A stretch of DNA of 64,000 nt from Methylococcus sp. EFPC2 (GCF_016925495.1 NZ_CP070491.1:1674001-1738000); one strand, 5' to 3'. Numbered from the stretch's first letter, positions 8,895-19,827 are shown. Program-made: numbers and translations. The notes: generated from the letters alone by a model not told the origin.

Positions 8895-10698
8895 TTTTGT
8901 TCTCCATCCAGGTCTTCATCACCTGAGCCACGCGCTTGGGATCTTTGTCGATGGCCTTTTGCGCAAAATCCAGGCGTTTCTCATAACTTTGCGGAGAATC
9001 CAGCAATAACAGCTCTTCACTTTCCGCCTGGGTCAGCCGGTCCGAAACCGCTTTTCTGACGCCGCTCACGTCGGGCCGCAACTCCCGTACTTCTCCCGCG
9101 GCGCCGGCATGCGCCGGCACGGGAAACTGCCCCGGGCGTCCTTCGGCCACGGGCTGCATCAAGGTCTGCAGCAAGGGGCGCAATACGCCGAACACGAGCA
9201 ACAAGACCACCAGGCCCGCTCCGGTGTATTTGAGTGTGCTCCAGAACCAAGGTTCCTCCCAGGGCTTTACCGCGACGGTTTCGCCGTCATTGCGGAAAGC
9301 GGCATTGGTCACGGTGACGCGGTCTCCGCGGGCCGCATCGTAGCCGACCGCTTCCTTGACCAGACTGGTGAAGCGCGTCAAATCCTCGTCGCTATAGGGT
9401 TGTGAGGTATAGCTGCCGTCCGCCTGTGGAATACGCTGGTGATCGACCACGACGGCCACCGTCAGGCGACGTATTCCGCCGCTGCTCAGCCGGGTGTGGC
9501 TGATGGTCTTGTCGAGTTCGTAGTTGCGGGTCGCACTCTTGCTTTGATTAATCGCCTCGGGCGTGGCGGAGGCCGTTTGAGCGGCGGCGCCCTGCCCTGC
9601 CCCGGCCGGTTGCGCTCCCTGCGCCGCCTGCGGGCGGACTGGCTGGCCCGGGGCCACTTCCGGCGCCTGGCCGGCCGGCGGCGGCTGATTGCTCAAGGCT
9701 CCCGGGATGCCCTGAGCCAGCTGCTTGTTGCGGCTTTGCTCTTCCTGGGTCTGCTCGCTGCGTAGGGCCGGCAGATCGGGATTGTAGAGTTCCTGCGTGC
9801 GCTCGGTTTCGGTGAAGTCGACATCGGCCGCGACCTGGGTTCTCAAACCGTCCCGCCCGACGACCGGGCTTAGGATGTTCTCGACGCGGTCGATCAGATG
9901 ATCTTCGACCTGCTTCTTGTAATCGAACTGTTTGGCGTTCAGATTCACGCCGCTGGCGCTGTCGGCCGAATTGAACAGATGTCCGCGTTGATCGACCACC
10001 GTGACCTGACCCGGCTCCAGTTGCGGCACGCTGGCCGCCACCAGATGCACGATGCCTTCGACCTGGCCCGGCTCCAGGCCGTAGCCGGAACCCAGTTCAA
10101 GCACCACAGAAGCGCTGGGCTTGCGCGGATTGCGCACGAAAACGGATTCCTTGGGCAGGGCCAGATGCACCCGTGCGGATTTGACGTTGCGCAGGGTCAT
10201 GATGGAGTGGGCGATTTCGCCTTCCAGCGCATGCTGGAAACGGGCGGTCTCCATCATCTGACTGGAACCGAAGCTCGACTCCCGGTTGAGCAACTCGAAG
10301 CCCGCATCGGTTTCGCGAGGCAGGCCCTGAGTGGCTAACTTCAGGCGCAACTCGTGGACCCGGTCGGCCGGTACCTGGATGGTGCCGGTGGCCGCATCCA
10401 GCCGGTAGTCGACGTTCAGCTTCTTGAGCGCCTCGACGATTTCCCCGGCATCCTTTTGCGGGATGGCGCCGAAGAGACGATCGTATTCGGTCCGGTTGGA
10501 CCAGAGCGCCATCGCCACGATGATCGCCAGGGACAAAGCCGCGGCGACGATCGTGGCGATTTGCCGGTTGCGCGGCATCTGCATGAAATTGCGCGCGACG
10601 GCCGGCAAATTTTCGCCGCCTTTGGTCTGCGCGGACGCCGTGGTCGCCAAGCGTTTGCCGGCCGGATCGTTTTCGGTAGCAGTTTCTGCGAGTTCCAT
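8887..10698 (-). CDS. fliF: Flagellar MS-ring protein FliF
   Basis: A 603-residue inner-membrane ring protein. A first transmembrane segment lies at about residues 47-68, followed by the ring-building motif domains (YLDRLFGAIPQKDAGEIVEAL-like start; SVFVRNPRKPSASVVLELGSG), a Pro/Gln/Ala-rich disordered linker (about 330-390), and a second transmembrane segment near residue 485-505 that precedes the cytoplasmic FliG-binding tail. It is 27 bases downstream of fliE, in the expected order. Confidence 0.96.
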   Translation of the reverse strand: MELAETATENDPAGKRLATTASAQTKGGENLPAVARNFMQMPRNRQIATIVAAALSLAIIVAMALWSNRTEYDRLFGAIPQKDAGEIVEALKKLNVDYRLDAATGTIQVPADRVHELRLKLATQGLPRETDAGFELLNRESSFGSSQMMETARFQHALEGEIAHSIMTLRNVKSARVHLALPKESVFVRNPRKPSASVVLELGSGYGLEPGQVEGIVHLVAASVPQLEPGQVTVVDQRGHLFNSADSASGVNLNAKQFDYKKQVEDHLIDRVENILSPVVGRDGLRTQVAADVDFTETERTQELYNPDLPALRSEQTQEEQSRNKQLAQGIPGALSNQPPPAGQAPEVAPGQPVRPQAAQGAQPAGAGQGAAAQTASATPEAINQSKSATRNYELDKTISHTRLSSGGIRRLTVAVVVDHQRIPQADGSYTSQPYSDEDLTRFTSLVKEAVGYDAARGDRVTVTNAAFRNDGETVAVKPWEEPWFWSTLKYTGAGLVVLLLVFGVLRPLLQTLMQPVAEGRPGQFPVPAHAGAAGEVRELRPDVSGVRKAVSDRLTQAESEELLLLDSPQSYEKRLDFAQKAIDKDPKRVAQVMKTWMENKNG

Positions 10699-10728
10699 GG
10701 GAGTCTTCCAGCCTTAATTCTCGCCCGT

Positions 10729-11040
10729 TTACATGGGCATGTTCATGACGTCCTTGTAGGCTTCGACCAGCTTGTTGCGGACCTGCACCATGGCCTGGAA
10801 GGACACGCTGGCCTTCTGCAGGGACACCATGACTTCCGCCAGGCTGGCGTCGGTAGTGCCGGTTTCGAAGGCTTCGGCCAGCTTGTTCGCCTGCTGCTGG
10901 GTATCGTTGACCTTGTTGATCGAGTCCTTCAGCAGGGACTGGAAATCAACCGGGCTCTCGGTCTGCACCTTGGTGCTGCTGGCCTGGTCGCGCAGCACGC
11001 GCATCTGGGCCAGTACTTGATTGATGTCCATGTTACTCAT
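10729..11040 (-). CDS. fliE: Flagellar hook-basal body protein FliE
   Basis: A 103-residue rod-MS ring junction protein. The C-terminal region with FQAMVQVRNKLVEAYKDVMNMPM is the typical FliE end, and the preceding helix (DFQSLLKDSINKVNDTQQQANKLAEAF) fits the family. Two start codons are possible, three codons apart. It is the first gene of the fliEFGHIJ operon and has a good sigma-54 element 41-56 bases upstream. Confidence 0.94.
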   Translation of the reverse strand: MSNMDINQVLAQMRVLRDQASSTKVQTESPVDFQSLLKDSINKVNDTQQQANKLAEAFETGTTDASLAEVMVSLQKASVSFQAMVQVRNKLVEAYKDVMNMPM

Positions 11041-11080
11041 TTGGCGCCTCGCAGCGGTTTCGTATGCTTACCGAATGGAA

Positions 11081-11096
11081 AGCACGATTCGGGCCT
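11081..11096 (-). promoter_or_regulatory. Sigma-54 promoter before fliE
   Basis: On the minus strand the element reads AGGCCCGAATCGTGCT, with GG and GC spaced by exactly 10 bases and a good match to TGGCACG-N4-TTGCW. The GC doublet is about 41 bases before the fliE ATG, so the 5' leader would be near 30 bases. It overlaps the flrC stop codon. Sigma-54 control of fliE operons through FleR/FlrC is established in Pseudomonas and Vibrio. Confidence 0.7.
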
Positions 11097-12444
11097 AACC
11101 TGGAACCGCCATGCCCGACTCCTTCATGCGGGCGATCTTGTAACGCAGGGTCCGCTCGCTGATACCCAGGCGGTCCGCGGTGGACTTGCGGCTGCCGCCT
11201 TCCTCCCGCAAGGTGTCGAGGATGACCTTTTCCTCCACCGAGCGGCGGCTGGTTTCCAGCAAATCCGCCGGAGTCTCGACGGGTGACGGATTTTCGACGG
11301 CTATGGCTGGCACGAAAGCGTCGTCCAGCACCAGGTCTTCGCCGCGTATGCTACCCCCGCTTTGCAGTATTAAGGCGCGCTGTATGACGTTGTCCAGTTC
11401 CCGCACGTTGCCTGGCCAGCGGTACGCCTTCAGCTGGGCGACCGCGTCCGCGCTCAGTTGCGGCACCGCCTTGCCACTGTTCCAATGGCGCTCCAGCAAG
11501 GCCTGCGCCAGAGCCAGAACATCGCCCGGACGTTCCCGCAAGGGCGGGATGCGAAGGGGAAATACGCTGAGCCGGTAGTACAAGTCTTCGCGAAAATCCC
11601 CGCGCGCGACCTGCTCGCGCAGACTCCGGTTGGTGGTGGCCAATACGCGCACGTCCAAGCGTATGGTCCGGCGCCCACCCAGTCGTTCCACCTCCCGCTC
11701 CTGCAGCACGCGCAGAAGCTTGGCCTGCAGGTTCAGGTCCATTTCCGAAATCTCGTCGAGCAGCAGGGTGCCGCCCTGCGCCATCTCGAATCGCCCGGGC
11801 ACGGACTGCGTGGCGCCGGTATAGGCGCCTTTTTCGTAGCCGAACAATTCGGCTTCCAGCATGTTTTCGGGTATGGCGGCGCAATTGATGGCGACGAAAG
11901 GGCCCGCGTGACGCGGCGAACTGCCGTGTATATAGCGTGCCAGGACCTCCTTACCGGTTCCGCTTTCGCCCTGGATCAGCACCGTGGCGTCGCCGTGGGC
12001 GACTTTGGCCGCCATGGCGAACAGCTTCTTCATGGCCGGATCTTCGACCACCCGTTCGCCGTGGGCCGGCGCCCTCGGGGCCAGATGGCGCTGCACCTGC
12101 TCCACCAGGGTCGCCGCCGCGAAGGGCTTGACCAGGTAATTGGATGCGCCGCGCTGCATGGCTTGCACGGCCTTCTCGATGGTGCCGTAAGCCGTCATGA
12201 GGAGTACCGGCAGGTCGACGTGAGCCGCGCGGATGCGCTCCAGCAAGGTCAATCCGTCCATGGGCTGCATCTGCACGTCGCTGACCACCAGGCGGAAGTG
12301 ATGGCCCGCCAGGCATTCGAGCGCGGACTGGCCGTCACCCGCGGTACGCACGCGCAAACCGGCCAGCTCCAGTGTGTCGCTCAAGGCTTCGCACAGGGAC
12401 AGATCGTCTTCGACGATCAATACATCCAGATTTTCCTTACTCAT
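11095..12444 (-). CDS. flrC: Sigma-54-dependent flagellar response regulator FlrC/FleR
   Basis: A 449-residue NtrC-type activator. Residues 6-120 are a receiver domain (IVEDDLSLCEAL; phosphoacceptor Asp in VVSDVQMQPMDG), about 135-375 the AAA+ domain with Walker A GESGTGKE, the sigma-54 contact loop ELFGYEKGAYTGA (GAFTGA-type, here GAYTGA), and the C terminus a Fis-type helix-turn-helix (RLGISERTLRYKIARM). The ATG at 12444 overlaps flrB by 8 bases. It would be phosphorylated by FlrB and activate middle flagellar genes such as the adjacent fliE operon. Confidence 0.9.
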   Translation of the reverse strand: MSKENLDVLIVEDDLSLCEALSDTLELAGLRVRTAGDGQSALECLAGHHFRLVVSDVQMQPMDGLTLLERIRAAHVDLPVLLMTAYGTIEKAVQAMQRGASNYLVKPFAAATLVEQVQRHLAPRAPAHGERVVEDPAMKKLFAMAAKVAHGDATVLIQGESGTGKEVLARYIHGSSPRHAGPFVAINCAAIPENMLEAELFGYEKGAYTGATQSVPGRFEMAQGGTLLLDEISEMDLNLQAKLLRVLQEREVERLGGRRTIRLDVRVLATTNRSLREQVARGDFREDLYYRLSVFPLRIPPLRERPGDVLALAQALLERHWNSGKAVPQLSADAVAQLKAYRWPGNVRELDNVIQRALILQSGGSIRGEDLVLDDAFVPAIAVENPSPVETPADLLETSRRSVEEKVILDTLREEGGSRKSTADRLGISERTLRYKIARMKESGMAVPG

Positions 12445-13657
12445 GGTCTGCGTCTCCGATCGGTGTGTCATGCCCCGCATAACCGCCGGGCAACAATTCG
12501 TCGACCTGCGCTTGCGGCAGGTCGATCTGGAAACAGGCGCCTTCGCCCGGCACGGATACACAGCTCACCTGCCCGCCATGCGCCCGAACCACACAGTCAA
12601 CTATGGCCAAGCCCAAGCCCGTACCATTGGCCCGCGTGGTGTAGAAGGCTTCGAAGATATGCGGGAGCACGTCCGCTCGTATGCCGGGGCCGTCGTCGCC
12701 GACCTCGATGCGCAGCCAGCCCGGCGACGGCATCTTCAAGGTCAGCGTGATGACACCGCCTGCGGCCAGGGCTTCCGCCGCGTTGCCGAGCAGGTTGAGG
12801 AGGATGCCCAACAAGGCGTCCGGATTGCCGTACAACTCCGCACCGGCGGTGAGCCGGTTGACGATCAGACGGATCGGCCGATCCCGAATCACGGGCGCGA
12901 AGGTTTCGAGCAGGCGCTCCGTCAAGGCCTCGACGTCGACCCGCTCCATGACCAGCCGTCCCACGCGAGCGAATGCCAGCATGTCGCTGACCTGGCGTTC
13001 CAGGTGCTGCAAGCGGTCCGCGAGCTTGGCGGAAAAGCGTGCGCGCTGATCGCCGGTCAGATCGTCGCGGCCCAGGTGGGCGGTGTACAGCAGGGCCGCC
13101 GCCAGCGGCGTGCGCACCTGATGCGCCAGGCTGGCGATCATTTCTCCCAGCGCCGAGAGGCGCTTCTGCTGGCTGACCAGCTCCTGCAGGGCGCGCTGCT
13201 CGCTGATATCGGTCAACAACACGATCTGGCCCGCACCATCGTCCAGGGTACGCACGGAAATGCTGACGGTCTCGCCGCTGAGCAACAGGCGCTGATGGGG
13301 ATTGTCGCCCCCGGCCACGGAAACGCGCTCCAAGGCCTTGCGCCAGGACAAACCGGGAGACGGGGCGCCGAGCAAGCGGCGGGCAACGGGATTGGCTTCG
13401 ACGACCCGTCCCGCCTTATCCACCACGATAACACCGCCGGGCAAGGCCTCCAGCAATTGCTGCAAACGGTTGGCGAGCTGTTCCTTTTCCGTGAGGGTTT
13501 TCAGGCGCTCGCTACGGGCGGACGCCAGTTCCCGGGTGAGACGGGCGACCTGGGCCTCCAGGTCGAAATAGCTGCGGGTGAGGTTCGCGGAAAGCTCGTT
13601 GAACGCCTGGAAGGCGTCTTTCAGGCTTTCCGCGCTCTGCAGGGCTGGATAGGACAA
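12437..13657 (-). CDS. flrB: Flagellar sensor histidine kinase FlrB/FleS
   Basis: A 406-residue soluble histidine kinase. An N-terminal coiled coil is followed by a PAS domain (about 70-165; GGVIVVDKAGRVVEANPVARRLLG), the dimerisation helix with the phosphoacceptor His in MIASLAHQVRTPLAAALLY, and a HATPase domain (NLLGNAAEAL N box; VGDDGPGI G1; GTGLGLAIVD G2). There is no transmembrane segment, as in FleS/FlrB, so the signal is cytoplasmic. Overlap with flrC shows a two-component operon. A sigma-54 element lies about 45-60 bases upstream. Confidence 0.9.
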   Translation of the reverse strand: MSYPALQSAESLKDAFQAFNELSANLTRSYFDLEAQVARLTRELASARSERLKTLTEKEQLANRLQQLLEALPGGVIVVDKAGRVVEANPVARRLLGAPSPGLSWRKALERVSVAGGDNPHQRLLLSGETVSISVRTLDDGAGQIVLLTDISEQRALQELVSQQKRLSALGEMIASLAHQVRTPLAAALLYTAHLGRDDLTGDQRARFSAKLADRLQHLERQVSDMLAFARVGRLVMERVDVEALTERLLETFAPVIRDRPIRLIVNRLTAGAELYGNPDALLGILLNLLGNAAEALAAGGVITLTLKMPSPGWLRIEVGDDGPGIRADVLPHIFEAFYTTRANGTGLGLAIVDCVVRAHGGQVSCVSVPGEGACFQIDLPQAQVDELLPGGYAGHDTPIGDADHE

Positions 13658-13702
13658 GATGACCTCGACTCGATCCGATTAGGGGATCCTTGTCGAGACA
13701 GA

Positions 13703-13718
13703 AGCAATTATGCGGCCA
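13703..13718 (-). promoter_or_regulatory. Sigma-54 promoter before flrB
   Basis: On the minus strand the sequence is TGGCCGCATAATTGCT: an exact TGGC at -24 and TTGCT at -12, with GG and GC 10 bases apart. The GC is about 47 bases before the flrB start. It fits activation of flrBC by FleQ/FlrA and RpoN, the established order in Vibrio and Pseudomonas. Confidence 0.75.
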
Positions 13719-13771
13719 AACAGGTTTTTATTGTTATATCAATGACTTGACTATCCGTCGATGGCCGCGCG

Positions 13772-15172
<1,401 letters not shown>

Positions 15173-15329
15173 AGTAATTGGGTAATCCTTTATTCCGACG
15201 AAAACGGTACGAATGTTATCAGGCCTTTCGCGCGCTTGAACAGCGTCGTAACTGGTCGGGCACGACTTGACTTTAGCGGGCCAGCCCGGGGAAACTCGCT
15301 TCGACGCATCACACGGAGCCCGCTGTTCC

Positions 15330-16577
15330 TTGAACGATATTCCCCTTAGTCTGCTGCTCATTTCCCTGGGCCTGCTGATCTTCGTCTCGGCATTCTTTTC
15401 CGGATCCGAGACGGGCTTGATGACGCTGAACCGCTATCGGCTCCTGCATCAGGTTAAAAAAGGACACCCCGCCGCGCTCCGTGCGCAAAGACTGTTGCAA
15501 CACCCGGATCGCCTGATCGGCCTCATCCTGCTGGGCAACAACTTCATGAACATCCTCGCTTCGTCGCTGACCACCATCGTGTTTCTGCGGCTGTTCGGGG
15601 AAAACGGGATCGCGCTGGCCGCCGGCGCATTGACCATCATCGTGCTGATCTTCGCCGAAGTGGCGCCCAAAACGCTGGCGGCGCTGTATCCGGAAAAAGT
15701 GGCCTATCCGGCGACCTGGCTGATCCTGCCGCTGATGAAAATTTTCTATCCGGTGGTCTGGATCATCAATACGCTGGCCAATTTGATGCTGAAACTATTG
15801 GGCTTCGACCCCAAGGGGCAGGCCCACAGCGCGCTCAGCAAGGAGGAGTTGCGCACCGTGGTGGCCGAGGCCAGCGCGATGATCCCGGACCGTTATCAAA
15901 ACATGCTGCTCAGCGTGCTGGACCTGGAATCGGCCACGGTGGACGACATCATGATCCCGCGCCACGAAATCGTCGGCATCGATCTCGACGAGCCGCTGGA
16001 AGACATCCTCGACCTCATCAGGAACAGCCGACACACCCGTCTTCCGGTTTACCGCAAGAGCATCGACAAGGTGTTCGGCCTGCTCCATCTGCGCAAGATT
16101 TTGCTCAAGATGAGTCAAAGCGAGATCAGCAAGGAAATGCTGGCGAAATCGGTCGACCGCATCTATTTCGTCCCGGAAAACATGCCGCTGCACCAGTTGC
16201 TGGCGAATTTCCGCCGGGAAGGCCTGCGGTTCGGCCTGGTGATAGACGAATACGGCGACGTGCAGGGCCTGGTCACGCTGGAAGACTTGTTGCAGGAAAT
16301 CGTCGGCGAATTCACTACCGACTCCCTGGACGTGCGCAAGCAAAAGGACGGCAGTCACCTGGTGGACGCCGGCATCGGTCTGCGCGAACTCAACCGCATC
16401 ACCGGTTGGGCCTTGCCCACGGAGGGCCCCAAGACCCTCAACGGCCTGATCATCGAATATCTCGAAACCATACCGGAACCGGGTACCAGCCTCAAACTGT
16501 TCGAACACCGGCTGGAAATTACCGAAATGGACAACAACGTCGTCAAACAGGTGCGTTTCCATCCAGCCGAACGTTGA
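15330..16577 (+). CDS. CNNM/CBS-domain membrane protein, CorB/YfjD family
   Basis: A protein of about 415 residues with an N-terminal CNNM (DUF21) membrane domain of 3-4 helices ([17 protein letters not shown] signature), a CBS pair (about 200-325; [24 protein letters not shown]) and a C-terminal CorC/HlyC domain. The family includes CorB and MpfA, linked to magnesium efflux or homeostasis. The TTG at 15330 is preferred because homologues begin just before the first helix and a GGAG lies 11 bases upstream; the frame is open back to 15267. Divergent from fleQ. Confidence 0.85.
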   Translation: MNDIPLSLLLISLGLLIFVSAFFSGSETGLMTLNRYRLLHQVKKGHPAALRAQRLLQHPDRLIGLILLGNNFMNILASSLTTIVFLRLFGENGIALAAGALTIIVLIFAEVAPKTLAALYPEKVAYPATWLILPLMKIFYPVVWIINTLANLMLKLLGFDPKGQAHSALSKEELRTVVAEASAMIPDRYQNMLLSVLDLESATVDDIMIPRHEIVGIDLDEPLEDILDLIRNSRHTRLPVYRKSIDKVFGLLHLRKILLKMSQSEISKEMLAKSVDRIYFVPENMPLHQLLANFRREGLRFGLVIDEYGDVQGLVTLEDLLQEIVGEFTTDSLDVRKQKDGSHLVDAGIGLRELNRITGWALPTEGPKTLNGLIIEYLETIPEPGTSLKLFEHRLEITEMDNNVVKQVRFHPAER

Positions 16578-16676
16578 TCCCGAATCCGGCGGCGCGGGCG
16601 TCCGGGAAGGGCATTCGCACCCCATGGCAGTTTCTGTCTATACTGCGAAATCTCTGCCCGCCGCACGTTGCCACCG

Positions 16677-17294
16677 ATGGCCAAACTCACGCTCACGTTC
16701 AAAGACAGAACCCTGCAAGTTACCCCGATCACGGATGGCGAAACCACTATCGGCCGCGATCCGGACAGCCAGATCCACATCGACAGTCTGGCCATCGCGC
16801 CCCGGCATGCTGTGATACGGATCGACAGCAAGGGAGCCTGGGTGCGCCAAGTGGATCCGCGTTATCCGGTCTTCGTCAACAACGTCAAGATCACGGAGCG
16901 TCAGCTCAACCATGGCGACGGCATCGGCGTCGGCAAACATCTGCTGTATTACACCGACGAATTGCACCATACGCCTCCCGCATCGGCGCATGACGAAGCC
17001 GGGACGGCAACCCAGGCCGCGTCCCCCAGCCTGATAGACGCCGGCTTGCAGGTGCTCAACGGCAAAAACATCGGCCTGATCATCCCGCTGCGCAGCGCCA
17101 TGACGCGCCTAGGCAAAGACAGCGCCTCCAGTGCGGTGATCGCGCGCCGCCGCGACGGTTTTTTCCTGTCCGCGCTGACCGGCGGAGAAAACATTTATGT
17201 CAACAAAAACGCCATCAACGACGACAGCGTGCAATTGCAAAACGGCGATACCGTGAAGATCGATCAGAACCAGATGCAGTTCTTCCTCTCCTGA
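16677..17294 (+). CDS. Tandem FHA-domain protein
   Basis: A 205-residue protein. The first FHA domain (about 5-95) has the canonical TIGRDPDSQIHID and APRHAVIR segments, with the conserved Gly-Arg and the Ser/Arg-His pattern that bind phosphothreonine. A second, degenerate FHA-like unit occupies about 120-205 (LRSAMTRLGKDSAS...VQLQNGDTVKID). No kinase or phosphatase partner is adjacent. The gene converges on radA, and the two stop codons lie in one small stem-loop. The role is unknown; phosphopeptide binding is a family-based inference. Confidence 0.8.
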   Translation: MAKLTLTFKDRTLQVTPITDGETTIGRDPDSQIHIDSLAIAPRHAVIRIDSKGAWVRQVDPRYPVFVNNVKITERQLNHGDGIGVGKHLLYYTDELHHTPPASAHDEAGTATQAASPSLIDAGLQVLNGKNIGLIIPLRSAMTRLGKDSASSAVIARRRDGFFLSALTGGENIYVNKNAINDDSVQLQNGDTVKIDQNQMQFFLS

Positions 17295-17314
17295 CAGTCG
17301 CTCCGCTGTGTCAG
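17291..17314. terminator. Stem-loop shared by two convergent genes
   Basis: CTGACA (17291-17296) pairs with TGTCAG (17309-17314) over a 12-base loop. The arms contain the stop codons of the FHA gene and of radA. There is no clear T-run on either side, so it is at best a weak bidirectional terminator. Confidence 0.35.
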
Positions 17315-18681
17315 AGCACCGCCAGAGCCTCGCGCAAATTCTTGACCGCTATGATATCCAGTCCCGGTATGCCGCCGCGGGGGACGTTCTTGTGCGGTGC
17401 GACCGCATGACGGAACCCGTGTTTGGCCGCCTCCCGCAGCCGCTCCTCGCCGTTTTGCACCGGCCGTACCTCGCCGCTTAGACCCAGCTCCCCGAAAGTC
17501 AGCCAATCACGCGGAATCGGCCGATCCCGCAGGCTGGACGCCACCGACAGCGCGACGGCCAGATCGCCTGCGGTTTCGGTCAGGCGCAGTCCGCCCACTA
17601 GGTTGATGAATACGTCCTGGTTGAGGATACCGACGCCGCCGTGCCGGTGCAGCACCGCCAGCAGCATGGCCAGACGATTGCCCTCCATGCCCACGGCGAC
17701 CCGGCGCGGCGCGGCCAGGTGGGATTCGTCAACCAGGGCCTGGACTTCGACCAGCAAGGGCCGGCTCCCCTCGCGCATCACGGTGACGATGCTGCCCGGC
17801 ATGTCTTCCTCGTAGCGCGATAGGAAGATCGCCGACGGATTTTTCACTTCTTTCAGTCCCGTCTCCGTCATGGCGAACACGCCCAGCTCGTTGACGGCCC
17901 CGAAGCGGTTCTTGAAGGCGCGGATGACCCGGAAGCGATTGCCGGGATCGCCCTCGAAGTACAACACCGTATCCACCATGTGCTCCAGGACCCGGGGGCC
18001 GGCGAGAGCCCCCTCCTTGGTCACATGACCCACGAGGAACAGGGTCGTGCCGCTTTGCTTGGCGAAGCGCACCAGTTGCGCGGCGCACTCCCGCACCTGG
18101 GCAACGGATCCCGGCGCAGATTGCAGGACCTCGGTGTACACGGTCTGGATGGAGTCGACCACCAGCAGGCTGTGCTTCTGTTCCCGGGCGACCGCCAGCA
18201 TGCGCTCCAGCGAGGTTTCCGCCAGTATCTTCACCCCTGTGCAGGCCAGATTGAGCCGTTTGGCCCGCAGGCTCACCTGCTGTATCGATTCCTCGCCGGT
18301 GATGTACAGTGTGCTCACCGTCCCGGCCAGAGCGGCCAAGGTCTGCAGCAACAGGGTCGACTTGCCGATGCCGGGATCGCCGCCGATGAGGATGGCCGAG
18401 CCGGCCACCATGCCGCCGCCCAGCACCCGGTCCAACTCATCGAGACCACTGCTCGCGCGGCTGACCTCCTCGGCTTCCACGACGGACAAATCGACCGGAT
18501 GCGCGAGCTCGCCGCCGCTTCCGGCATATCCCGAGTAACGCCCGGGCGCCGCCTTGGCCTCGATGCTTTCCACCAGCGTGTTCCACAAACCGCAGCCTCC
18601 GCACTGGCCGGCCCACTTGGTCTGCGCGTGGCCACACTCGGTACAGCGGTATACGATCTTCGCGTCTTTGGGCTTGCTCAT
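17311..18681 (-). CDS. radA: DNA repair protein RadA
   Basis: A 456-residue RecA-like helicase that promotes branch migration in recombination. A four-cysteine zinc finger opens the protein (CTECGHAQTKWAGQCGGCG), then the RecA core with Walker A GGDPGIGKS, the RadA-specific KNRFG motif (FKNRFGAVNELGVF), and a C-terminal Lon-protease-like domain (RDRPIPRDWLTFGELGLSGEVRPV). Full length for the family. It lies 30 bases downstream of a PQQ-type dehydrogenase gene on the same strand. Confidence 0.96.
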   Translation of the reverse strand: MSKPKDAKIVYRCTECGHAQTKWAGQCGGCGLWNTLVESIEAKAAPGRYSGYAGSGGELAHPVDLSVVEAEEVSRASSGLDELDRVLGGGMVAGSAILIGGDPGIGKSTLLLQTLAALAGTVSTLYITGEESIQQVSLRAKRLNLACTGVKILAETSLERMLAVAREQKHSLLVVDSIQTVYTEVLQSAPGSVAQVRECAAQLVRFAKQSGTTLFLVGHVTKEGALAGPRVLEHMVDTVLYFEGDPGNRFRVIRAFKNRFGAVNELGVFAMTETGLKEVKNPSAIFLSRYEEDMPGSIVTVMREGSRPLLVEVQALVDESHLAAPRRVAVGMEGNRLAMLLAVLHRHGGVGILNQDVFINLVGGLRLTETAGDLAVALSVASSLRDRPIPRDWLTFGELGLSGEVRPVQNGEERLREAAKHGFRHAVAPHKNVPRGGIPGLDIIAVKNLREALAVL

Positions 18682-18711
18682 GGGGTCGCCGAGGCTCCTG
18701 ATCCTGACAAG

Positions 18712-19827
18712 CTACGGCGACTGGTAGCGGATGCGGTAGACGGCCCCGCGCAGATCGTCCGATACCAGCAGCGAACCGTCGGCCAACTCCAACACATCGA
18801 CCGGCCGGCCGTCGGCCTTGCCGTCGGTCCCCAGCCAGCCTTCGGCAAAAATCTCCTCGGAAACCGGCTGCCCTTGCCTGAATCTCACCATCGATACGCG
18901 ATAACCTTGGGGCTTGCTGCGATTCCAGGAGCCATGCTGAGCGACGAACAATTGTCCGCGAAACGGTGGCGGGAACTGTTTGCCCCGATAGAAATGAATG
19001 CCCAGCGGAGCGACATGGGCGGGAAACTTGAGCACGGGCGGGGTAAAGCGGTCGCAGGACTTTTGCTTGCCGAATTCGGGATCCGGGATGTCGCCGCCAT
19101 GACAATACGGATAGCCGAAATCCTGGCCCGGCTGGGAAATCTTGTTCAGTTCCTCGGGCGGCACGTCGTCACCCAGCAAGTCCCGGCCGTTATCGGTGAA
19201 ATACAGTTCGCCGGTCTCCGGGTGCCAGTCGAAACCGACCGTGTTGCGTATCCCATGGGCATAGATCTGCAAACCCTTGCCATCAGGACCGATGCGCGTC
19301 AGGCTGGCAAAAATGGGGTCTTCCGAAAGGCAGATGTTGCAAGGCGCCCCGACCGGGGCGTATAGCAGCCCGTCCGGCCCCACCCGCAAATATTTCCATC
19401 CATGTGGACGCGCGTTCGGATAGGCGTCCGCCACCAGCACGGGAGGCGGAGGATCGGACAGGCGTCGGCCGATATCCTTGAGCTTGACGATGCGGCTGAT
19501 TTCGGCGATGTACAGATCGCCCTGAAAATAGGCCACGCCGTTCGGCATATTCAGGCCAGATGCCACGACGATGCTGCGTTCGGCCCGACCGTCGCCGTCT
19601 TCGTCGCGCAGCGCATAGACCTTACCCTCCCCGAGCGATCCCACGTAAACCGTGCCGTTTTCGCCCAGCGTCATCGAGCGCGCCTCCGGCGTCCGGTCGC
19701 TATAAACGGATATCGTAAAACCCGGCGGCAGCCTGATACGGCTCAGGACCGTGTCGAGCGGCTCGGCGCAGGCCGAGGTCGACAGGCAAAACAGCAGCGC
19801 CAGGAACAGACTGATTTTCCGTCTCAT
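18712..19827 (-). CDS. PQQ-dependent sugar dehydrogenase-like periplasmic protein
   Basis: A 371-residue exported protein with a signal peptide (about 1-21, ending SACA). The remainder is a six-bladed propeller of the soluble glucose dehydrogenase / sorbosone dehydrogenase family: DGRAERSIVVASGLNMPNGVAYFQGDLYIAE, a GWKYLRVGPDGLLYAPVGAPCN motif, HGIRNTVGFDWHPETGELYFTDNGRD, and FVAQHGSWNRSKPQGYRV. These proteins oxidise aldose sugars with PQQ in the periplasm, but many homologues have unknown substrates. No PQQ synthesis gene is in the window. Confidence 0.85.
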   Translation of the reverse strand: MRRKISLFLALLFCLSTSACAEPLDTVLSRIRLPPGFTISVYSDRTPEARSMTLGENGTVYVGSLGEGKVYALRDEDGDGRAERSIVVASGLNMPNGVAYFQGDLYIAEISRIVKLKDIGRRLSDPPPPVLVADAYPNARPHGWKYLRVGPDGLLYAPVGAPCNICLSEDPIFASLTRIGPDGKGLQIYAHGIRNTVGFDWHPETGELYFTDNGRDLLGDDVPPEELNKISQPGQDFGYPYCHGGDIPDPEFGKQKSCDRFTPPVLKFPAHVAPLGIHFYRGKQFPPPFRGQLFVAQHGSWNRSKPQGYRVSMVRFRQGQPVSEEIFAEGWLGTDGKADGRPVDVLELADGSLLVSDDLRGAVYRIRYQSP

